This document shows positions 1 to 4,227 of a stretch of 5,617 bases of DNA, piece by piece. The stretch is from the NCBI GenBank assembly GCA_023411715.1, contig JAEYOM010000178.1:1-5617 (forward strand), written 5' to 3'. How positions within the stretch are numbered: position 1 is the first letter of the stretch; the number at the start of each line of letters is the position of its first letter. The notes under the pieces are model-generated. The model made no database searches. It was not told the DNA's origin and saw only the letters and a list, made by a program, of their open reading frames with translations. This DNA comes from Bacillota bacterium. GTDB taxonomy: Bacteria > Bacillota > Clostridia > Acetivibrionales > DTU013. A program made the translations under genes and the position numbers.

Positions 1-125
1 CTGACGAAGAGTTAAGACCAGCACTCAAGAAGGCTGGCTTCCTCACAAGAGACCCAAGAATGAAGGAAAGAAAGAAATACGGTCTCAAGAAAGCAAGAAG
101 AGCTCCACAGTTCTCAAAGAGATAA
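1..125 (+). CDS. rpsI: 30S ribosomal protein S9, C-terminal 40 residues (partial)
   Basis: The frame starting at base 3 reads without interruption to the TAA at 123-125 and gives 40 residues from DEELRPALKK to ARRAPQFSKR. This is the conserved C-terminal tail of bacterial S9, including the GFLTRDPR and ERKKYGLKKARR stretches and the terminal lysine/arginine-rich SKR. In the 30S subunit this tail reaches into the P site and contacts tRNA; that role is known for the family. The 5' part lies outside the window. In most Firmicutes rpsI follows rplM (L13), which would be expected just upstream. Codon use (CTC, AAG, AGA, TTC) looks like that of a highly expressed gene and differs from the more AT-rich codons of the genes downstream. 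A strong terminator follows 35 bases after the stop. Confidence 0.97.
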   Translation, partial: DEELRPALKKAGFLTRDPRMKERKKYGLKKARRAPQFSKR

Positions 126-159
126 TAATAAGAATATTGATTTTTTTAAGAATATCGAG

Positions 160-185
160 AAGGCCCCAATCTATGGGGCTTTTTT
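160..185 (+). terminator. Intrinsic terminator of the rpsI operon
   Basis: GCCCC (163-167) pairs with GGGGC (175-179) around the seven-base loop AATCTAT. The stem extends outward by a G-T wobble and two A-T pairs and runs straight into six Ts (180-185). It ends the ribosomal-protein transcript and separates it from the kinase-like gene, whose start lies 37 bases further on. Confidence 0.92.
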
Positions 186-221
186 GGTGCGTAAATTTAT
201 GGAGTTCTGGAGGTAAATAAC

Positions 222-758
222 ATGCTAAATACATTAATGGCTAACAAAAAGGAATATACAATTGTAAAACTATTGGGGCATGGAAAAGGTGGATACTCCT
301 ATTTAGTAGAGAAAGATGGCAAACAATATGTATTAAAGCAAATACATCATGAACCTTGTGAGTATTATACTTTTGGTAATAAAATTGAAGCTGAGCAAAA
401 TGACTATAAGAGATTGGTCGAAACAGGTATTAGAATACCTAAAATGTTGGATATTGATATTTCAAACGAAAGAATTCTAAAAGAGTTTATTGATGGGCCG
501 ACAATATTTGATCTCGTAAAAAATGGTACAATGAAAGACATTTATTTAAGCCAGATAAGAATAATGGCAAAGCAAGCATATTCTGCTGGATTAAATATAG
601 ATTATTTTCCAACTAATTTTGTAGTACAAGAAGAATTGCTTTATTATATTGATTATGAATGTAACAATTATATGGACGAATGGAATTTTGAAAACTGGGG
701 AATTAAATACTGGTCTAAAACCCAAGAGTTTGTTGATTTTGCAAATAGGCATAAGTAG
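222..758 (+). CDS. Small stand-alone kinase-like protein (RIO/Bud32-type minimal kinase fold)
   Basis: The 178-residue product carries the landmarks of a compact protein-kinase-like domain. These are a glycine-rich loop GHGKGGYSY (19-27), a likely ATP-anchoring lysine in YVLKQ (K39), a candidate helix-C glutamate (E56 or E58), a hinge-like stretch KEFIDGPT (87-94), a catalytic-loop equivalent NIDYFPTN with D127 and N132, and a metal-binding IDYE with D144 in the DFG position. After it comes an aromatic tail (WNFENWGIKYW, 154-164). The usual HRD histidine is replaced by N125, and there is almost no C-lobe beyond the DYE motif, as in lipopolysaccharide-kinase, RIO and Bud32-like families and in short putative Ser/Thr kinases of Firmicutes. 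The substrate is unknown; phosphorylation of a small molecule is also possible. The ATG at 222 is preferred because TGGAGGT (208-214) lies 8 bases upstream; the ATG at 237 has no such site. No clear promoter is visible between the rpsI terminator and this gene, so terminator read-through may contribute. There are no membrane segments, so it is probably cytoplasmic. Confidence 0.8.
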   Translation: MLNTLMANKKEYTIVKLLGHGKGGYSYLVEKDGKQYVLKQIHHEPCEYYTFGNKIEAEQNDYKRLVETGIRIPKMLDIDISNERILKEFIDGPTIFDLVKNGTMKDIYLSQIRIMAKQAYSAGLNIDYFPTNFVVQEELLYYIDYECNNYMDEWNFENWGIKYWSKTQEFVDFANRHK

Positions 759-792
759 TATGGAGTGCAAATTTATTAAGAGTAAAAACTAA

Positions 793-837
793 AAGCACAC
801 AAATCTGCTCACTTGTAGTTTAAAGATCTGTGTACTT
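793..837. other. Imperfect hairpin downstream of the kinase-like gene
   Basis: AAGCACACAAATCT (793-806) pairs with AGATCTGTGTACTT (824-837) with two mismatches and a 17-base loop, 34 bases after the stop codon. No run of Ts follows, so it is not a canonical intrinsic terminator. It may mark the end of the kinase transcript or act as a 3' stabiliser; this is inference only. Confidence 0.4.
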
Positions 838-907
838 ATATGTAGATTTATAAGTGTTAGGGAAAATACCATGAAATCGTCCCCAAAACTAATTGCGAAG
901 CACTAGT

Positions 908-947
908 GGAAATCCCCAAGTTGTGTCTCAAGTGACTGGGGATTTCC
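908..947. repeat. Inverted repeat at the left edge of the hairpin array
   Basis: GGAAATCCCCA (908-918) and TGGGGATTTCC (937-947) are perfect 11-base inverted copies separated by 18 bases. The site sits about 20 bases before the first array hairpin. The CCCCAAG/CTGGGG core resembles the array stem, so this may be a diverged first unit or a boundary element. No T-run follows it on either strand. Confidence 0.7.
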
Positions 948-963
948 CTAGAGCAGTTGGAAC

Positions 964-1796
964 GGCTTGGGGCACTGCCCCAAAGTAGAGTCTGATGTGC
1001 TTGGGGCACTGCCCCAAGTAAAAGTTGAATGGCCTTGGGGCACTGCCCCCAAGTAGGATTTGAATGGCCCTGGGGCACTGCCCCAAAGTAGAGTCTGATG
1101 TGCTTGGGGTACTGCCCCCAAGTAGAGTTAGAATTGCCCTGGGGCACTGCCCCAAGTAAAAGTTGAATGGCCTTGGGGTACAGCCCCCAAGTAGAGTTAG
1201 AATGGCCTTGGGGTACCTACCACCCCAAAGTAGAGTCTGATGTGCTTGGGGTACTGCCCCCAAGTAGAGGTAGAATTGCCCTGGGGTACTGCCCCCAAGT
1301 AGGATTTGAATGGCCTTGGGGTACTGCCCCAAAGTAGAGTCTGATGTGCTTGGGGTACTGCCCCAAGTAATAGTTGAATGGCCTTGGGGGTACAGCCCCC
1401 AAGTAGGATTTGAATGGCCTTGGGGCACTGCCCCAAAGTAGAGTCTGATGTGCTTGGGGTACTGCCCCCAAGTAGAGTTAGAATTGCCCTGGGGTACTGC
1501 CCCCAAGTAGGATTTGAATGGCCTTGGGGCACTGCCCCAAAGTAGAGTCTGATGTGCTTGGGGCACTGCCCCAAGTAGGATTTGAATGGCCTTGGGGCAC
1601 TGCCCCAAAGTAGAGTCTGATGTGCTTGGGGCACTGCCCCCAAGTAGAGTAAGCATTGCTTGGGGTACAGTCCCCAAGTAGAGTTAGAAATGCCCAGGGG
1701 CTCTGCCCCCAAGTAGAGGTAGAATTGCCCTGGGGCACTGCCCCGAAGTAGAGTCTGATGGCCTTGGGGCACTGCCCCCAAGTAGAGTTTGAAATG
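964..1796. repeat. Tandem array of 24 GC-rich hairpin units, period 34-36 bases
   Basis: The core TTGGGG(C/T)ACTGCCCCAA recurs 24 times. Its GGGG runs begin at 969, 1003, 1037, 1072, 1106, 1141, 1175, 1210, 1248, 1283, 1318, 1352, 1386, 1422, 1456, 1491, 1526, 1560, 1594, 1628, 1662, 1697, 1732 and 1766. Spacing is 34 or 35 bases, once 36 and once 38. Each core folds on itself (stem up to CTTGGGGC/GCCCCAAG, usually loop ACT). Linkers of about 16-18 bases start with AAGTA and fall into four recurring classes: TAGAGTCTGATGTGC, TAAAAGTTGAATGGC, TAGGATTTGAATGGC and TAGAGTTAGAATTGCC. By eye the array is a little over half G+C, against very AT-rich flanks. The plus strand is rich in TAG, TGA and TAA, while the minus strand happens to have few stops. 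No ribosome binding site, no transposase and no cas gene is present. Possible roles are a structured RNA, a multimeric protein-binding site, a transcription barrier or a selfish minisatellite; the sequence does not choose between them. Confidence 0.95.
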
Positions 1797-1829
1797 GGAC
1801 CTAAAACAGAAAAATTTGCAGTTAGGTCC
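1797..1829. repeat. Inverted repeat at the right edge of the hairpin array
   Basis: GGACCTAA (1797-1804) and TTAGGTCC (1822-1829) are perfect 8-base inverted copies separated by 17 bases, directly after the last array linker. The arms are unrelated to the array core and to the left-edge inverted repeat, so the pair does not look like matching terminal repeats of a mobile element. Confidence 0.65.
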
Positions 1830-1972
1830 AGTAAGTAATAGAGTGCCAGTATATTATCCAAATCAAGCCCTTTTACTTATTAAGTAAAGTGAAGTAAAAA
1901 GCTAACTAAATTGAAGTAAAAATTGAACTTAACCGAATAAAACTAAGCTAAAATTGAGCTAAAAAATTCTAA

Positions 1973-2021
1973 AAGATTGAGCTGGAATATTAATAAGATT
2001 GAGCAGGAATATAATAAGATT
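1973..2021. repeat. Two-copy tandem repeat, period 21-22 bases
   Basis: The unit at 1973-1994 (AAGATTGAGC, one variable base, GGAATAT, then TAAT) is repeated at 1995-2015 with one substitution and one deletion. A third partial copy AAGATT follows at 2016-2021. Confidence 0.75.
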
Positions 2022-2057
2022 AAACTGAAAATGTGGCAAAACTGAAACTGAAAATAT

Positions 2058-2110
2058 ATGTAAACTGAGTTAATATAAATGTAGACTGAATTGAAACATA
2101 TGTAAACTAA
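2058..2110. repeat. Three-copy degenerate repeat with exact 21-base spacing
   Basis: ATGTAAACTGA (2058-2068), ATGTAGACTGA (2079-2089) and ATGTAAACTAA (2100-2110) start exactly 21 bases apart. The bases between them are looser but also similar. This matches the 21-22 base period seen just upstream and suggests one older, decayed repeat tract. Confidence 0.7.
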
Positions 2111-2525
2111 ACTGAACTAGGAAGGAACTAAAATATATAAAAATCAAATTGATCTTTTGACTAAAATTTAAAACTAATTCATATAACTTAAAATCGAATA
2201 AAATAATAAGTATTACAATAAAGCTTTTTTCAAAATGAAATTCAAATAGGCTGTTAAAAAGCACGACTAAAAATTACTTTACAGAAAGTATTTTTATAAT
2301 ATTTTTGAAGTTGCTCCGGAGTGAGAGGATTATTTTTTGTTTCAAAGTTTGTTATTAGAGTAATATAAGGGACATAACAAAAATGATTGTAAATAAAAGA
2401 CTACTATTAGAAGTTTCTATATTGTGGACGATATTCATATAGTTCAACAGATTTGTTATAGTAAAGCAATTTTTTTAATATATGAGCTTAAACCCTCCTT
2501 TTTTTGAATTTTTAAAGTGTAATAT

Positions 2526-2566
2526 TAATTATAACTTGAGATTTAAAAAAAATCTAGTATTAATTA
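2526..2566. other. Imperfect AT-rich hairpin
   Basis: AGATTT (2539-2544) and AAATCT (2550-2555) form a perfect inner stem around five As. TAATTA sequences lie outside on both sides (2526-2531 and 2561-2566) and can extend the stem imperfectly. In DNA this AT-rich such structures arise easily, so function is doubtful. Confidence 0.3.
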
Positions 2567-2661
2567 CCAATTTTTGTAAAAAAATATTTAGTATGATATT
2601 TTTAGTATTTATATTTAATTTTTTTGCATTTTAATAGTAATAATAAGCATATTTAACAGAA

Positions 2662-2692
2662 AGATGTAAAAATAGTATGTGTTTTTACATCT
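2662..2692. promoter_or_regulatory. Perfect 11-base inverted repeat upstream of the ArsR-like gene
   Basis: AGATGTAAAAA (2662-2672) and TTTTTACATCT (2682-2692) are exact inverted copies separated by TAGTATGTG. A T-G and an A-T pair can extend the stem to 13 pairs with a five-base loop. It ends about 12 bases before the likely -35 box of the regulator gene. No T-run follows on either strand, which argues against a terminator. Its position fits a binding site for a dimeric DNA-binding protein, or a hairpin; this is inference. Confidence 0.5.
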
Positions 2693-2704
2693 CCTATCCA
2701 ATAC

Positions 2705-2733
2705 TTGATATTGTTATGCATTTATCATAAAAT
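2705..2733 (+). promoter_or_regulatory. Probable promoter of the ArsR-like gene
   Basis: TTGATA (2705-2710) and TAAAAT (2728-2733) are separated by 17 bases and fit a sigma-A type promoter, with transcription expected to begin near 2740. The arms ATACTTG (2701-2707) and CAAGTAT (2742-2748) form an inverted repeat around the promoter, and the block shared with the exporter promoter overlaps its -10 box, so repressor control is plausible. Confidence 0.55.
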
Positions 2734-2743
2734 TAATTAGACA
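2724..2743 (+). promoter_or_regulatory. Shared 20-base block, copy 1 (candidate operator)
   Basis: ATCATAAAATTAATTAGACA here matches 4185-4204 at 19 of 20 positions. After one extra A the match continues as GTAT. The block covers the -10 box and likely start point of the regulator gene and ends 36 bases before its ATG. Its recurrence at the exporter promoter is the best sequence evidence for common control. Confidence 0.65.
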
Positions 2744-2768
2744 AGTATCAAACATAATCGAAATATTT

Positions 2769-2773
2769 AGGAG
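2769..2773 (+). promoter_or_regulatory. Ribosome binding site that sets the regulator start
   Basis: AGGAG lies six bases before the ATG at 2780. The alternative in-frame TTG at 2774 directly abuts the site and has no spacing, so it is not a usable start. Confidence 0.85.
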
Positions 2774-2779
2774 TTGCTT

Positions 2780-3973
2780 ATGCAAAATAATGAATTATTC
2801 AGAATGGATCCTATATTTGAAACCATGGGATTGCTTTTGGTAAGTTATAATTATGAAGAAGTGAAAGATCAGATTAAGAAGGGCTTTTCTGATAATGGCA
2901 TGGATGGCGAACAGGCATATTTACAACATTTTAGGGTCTATGACAAATATGTTCAGACTTTCTTAAAGCATAGAGTAGAAAGTACAGAAGACAAGTTTTT
3001 CTTCGATGAGAATGATTCGAATTATCATTTAATACTTCTAGTGTTAATTTTAGAGAATAAAAGTTGGCTCGAATCGTCAAACAGTATGTCGAGTGACATT
3101 GTCAGGGCTCAAATAATTGATAAATGTAAGGCAGTTTTTGATGAAGAGGCAGATGTTCAGGGTATAGTACCTGGTGAAGATATAAGAACTGAAAGAGCAG
3201 GTCAGCGGAAGGGTAACAGTCTGGACATAATAGGGTCTACGGAAGATAGCAACCAAGAAATAATTGAGTCTAATGAAAATAGCTGTACTAAGGGTATAGA
3301 TTCTGTAGAAAAAGGTACTACTCATAACCTATATAGTTTAGAAGGAATAATTCAATATCTTGATAGTAGCCCACTTGAGCCTGACGCAAAATGGAAAGTA
3401 CTCAGAATAATGCAAAACCCTGTTAGTCATATATCACAACTTATTAAAATAGTTAACTCCAACCTAGGCGCATATCAAAAAGCTGTTAGTGAAATTAGGA
3501 GACCGTTAGAAAAAATGGTAAATAAATTTAACGATCTTGAGAAAAGTGACAGCGGAAGTATGTTCTATGGGCTAAAGAATGAGATTTCTAAAACCTCTAT
3601 AGTCTACCCCACTTTGATTTTTCCAGTTTCTCAAATGATTTTTGAACAATACTGTTATTATGGTTTACTAAGCGATAAGTTGACAGAAAAGAAAAGAAAT
3701 CAGAACTCAAAGGAACAATTATTAATTAAGCTAAAAGCTTTGAGTGATGGAAGTAAGCTTGGAATAATTTCATCCCTTAAAGTAAGTCCGAAGTATAATC
3801 TAGAAATAGCTCAGCAGCTAGGCTTGACAGCAGCTACAATGTCTCACCACATGAGTGTTTTGCTAAATTGTGGGTTAGTAGGTGTAGAGAAGAGAGAGGG
3901 CAAAGTTTACTATCATATAGAAAGACAAAACTTACAAGAGTTAATTAACGAGCTTGAAGAAACCCTGCTATAA
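2780..3973 (+). CDS. ArsR-family winged-helix regulator with long N-terminal domain
   Basis: The 397-residue product ends in an ArsR-type winged helix (about 312-383). It starts with LKALSDGSKLGIISSLK, continues with helix NLEIAQQLGLT (340-350) and recognition helix AATMSHHMSVLLNCGLV (351-367), and has the wing VEKREGKVYYHIE (369-381). The ALSDGSKL and SHHMSVL motifs are characteristic of the family. The classical metal-binding cysteine motif (ELCVCD) of the ArsR helix is replaced by YNLEIAQQ, so it is unlikely to be an arsenic- or cadmium-type sensor. The N-terminal half (about 1-125, with DPIFETMGLLLVSYNYEEVKDQ near its start) resembles the helical domain of large clostridial ArsR-like regulators that sit beside transporters. 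A polar linker rich in S, N, E and G (about 130-183) leads to a second helical part (185-310). There are no membrane segments; it should bind DNA in the cytoplasm. The gene has its own promoter and is followed by a terminator. The downstream exporter shares its promoter block, making that gene the likely target. The ligand is unknown. Confidence 0.88.
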   Translation: MQNNELFRMDPIFETMGLLLVSYNYEEVKDQIKKGFSDNGMDGEQAYLQHFRVYDKYVQTFLKHRVESTEDKFFFDENDSNYHLILLVLILENKSWLESSNSMSSDIVRAQIIDKCKAVFDEEADVQGIVPGEDIRTERAGQRKGNSLDIIGSTEDSNQEIIESNENSCTKGIDSVEKGTTHNLYSLEGIIQYLDSSPLEPDAKWKVLRIMQNPVSHISQLIKIVNSNLGAYQKAVSEIRRPLEKMVNKFNDLEKSDSGSMFYGLKNEISKTSIVYPTLIFPVSQMIFEQYCYYGLLSDKLTEKKRNQNSKEQLLIKLKALSDGSKLGIISSLKVSPKYNLEIAQQLGLTAATMSHHMSVLLNCGLVGVEKREGKVYYHIERQNLQELINELEETLL

Positions 3974-4078
3974 GATATATCATTAATAGATGCATTGCTA
4001 TAAGATGCAGATATATTGATATAAAATAAAGATAAAGCGTATAATTAGATACTTGCTTAAAATGCCTTGCTATAAAAT
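3966..4078. repeat. Dispersed short repeat TGCTATAAGAT at the end of the regulator gene
   Basis: TGCTATAAGAT occurs at 3966-3976 and 3996-4006, and TGCTATAAAAT at 4068-4078. A weaker copy TGCTTAAAAT lies at 4054-4063. The first copy spans the regulator stop codon. Each resembles an extended -10 box, but no fitting -35 boxes were found. It could be a decayed duplication of the gene end or a binding site. Confidence 0.5.
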
Positions 4079-4096
4079 TAATATAAAAAGCACTAT

Positions 4097-4122
4097 TCCC
4101 GGTGAGAGCCGGGATTTTTTTT
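4097..4122 (+). terminator. Intrinsic terminator of the ArsR-like gene
   Basis: TCCCGG (4097-4102) pairs perfectly with CCGGGA (4109-4114) around TGAGAG, followed at once by eight Ts (4115-4122). It separates the regulator transcript from the exporter transcript. Confidence 0.93.
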
Positions 4123-4152
4123 ATTACAATATTAGATTTTCATAAAATTTAG

Positions 4153-4181
4153 TTGACGTTAATCAAACTGAATAGTATTAT
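4153..4181 (+). promoter_or_regulatory. Probable promoter of the ABC exporter gene
   Basis: TTGACG (4153-4158) and TATTAT (4176-4181) are separated by 17 bases. A consensus TATAAT overlaps at 4181-4186, but its 22-base spacing from TTGACG is too long, so the first pair is preferred. The expected start point falls at about 4188, inside the shared block. ATTATATAAT (4177-4186) is a perfect palindrome over the -10 region. Confidence 0.65.
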
Positions 4182-4184
4182 ATA

Positions 4185-4204
4185 ATCATAAAATAAATTA
4201 GACA
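4185..4204 (+). promoter_or_regulatory. Shared 20-base block, copy 2 (candidate operator)
   Basis: ATCATAAAATAAATTAGACA differs from the copy at 2724-2743 by one base and is likewise followed by GTAT. It lies just after the -10 box, over the likely transcription start, and ends 23 bases before the exporter ATG. A repressor bound here would block initiation. Confidence 0.65.
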
Positions 4205-4227
4205 GTATTCTAATAGCGAGGTGTTTT

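Larger units (their letters stand above)
1861..2661. other. AT-rich intergenic stretch with degenerate short repeats, no gene seen
   Basis: This stretch is very AT-rich and holds no credible reading frame. From about 1880 to 2130 it is purine-biased on the plus strand and made of drifting words such as AAACTGAA, AAGATTGAGC and CTAAAATTGAGC. From about 2270 to 2660 it is plain AT-rich DNA with an 8-base palindrome CTCCGGAG at 2314-2321 and an imperfect hairpin around 2526-2566. No clear promoter or T-tailed terminator stem was found in it. Confidence 0.6.

Noticed and set aside
793..837. Canonical terminator of the kinase-like gene
   Set aside because: The stem has two mismatches and a 17-base loop and lacks a T-run, so it is listed only as a hairpin.
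964..1796. CRISPR array
   Set aside because: The period is CRISPR-like, but the linkers are only 16-18 bases, belong to four recurring classes rather than unique spacers, the repeats vary, and no cas gene is present.
964..1796. REP elements linked to a RAYT transposase
   Set aside because: GTAG occurs in most linkers, but it follows the hairpin rather than preceding it as in REP sequences, and no transposase gene is in the window.
964..1796. G-quadruplex array
   Set aside because: The GGGG runs are about 34 bases apart and each faces a nearby CCCC run on the same strand, so local hairpins are far more likely.
864..1830. Insertion sequence or MITE
   Set aside because: The flanking inverted repeats do not match each other, no target duplication was seen and there is no transposase.
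857..1861. Several long minus-strand reading frames (up to 249 codons) across the hairpin array, with repeated words such as GAVPQ and YLGQCPK
   Set aside because: The linkers of three classes simply lack TTA, CTA and TCA, so all minus frames stay open. The unit length (34-35) is not a multiple of three, the apparent starts I checked are TTG or GTG inside the repeat, and none has a ribosome binding site. I see no sign of protein-level constraint.
2070..2264. Minus-strand 64-codon reading frame rich in F, I and L
   Set aside because: It is the complement of A-rich low-complexity repeats, and I saw no convincing ribosome binding site.
2383..2442. A 19-codon plus-strand frame (MIVNKRLLLEVSILWTIFI) with AAGGGA 10 bases upstream
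   Set aside because: It is too short and the spacing is loose; no promoter or terminator supports it. Conservation in relatives would be needed to revive it.
2774..2779. TTG at 2774 as the start of the regulator
   Set aside because: It touches the AGGAG site; the ATG at 2780 has the correct six-base spacing.
3077..3325. Minus-strand 82-codon reading frame
   Set aside because: It lies wholly inside the regulator gene and is its shadow.
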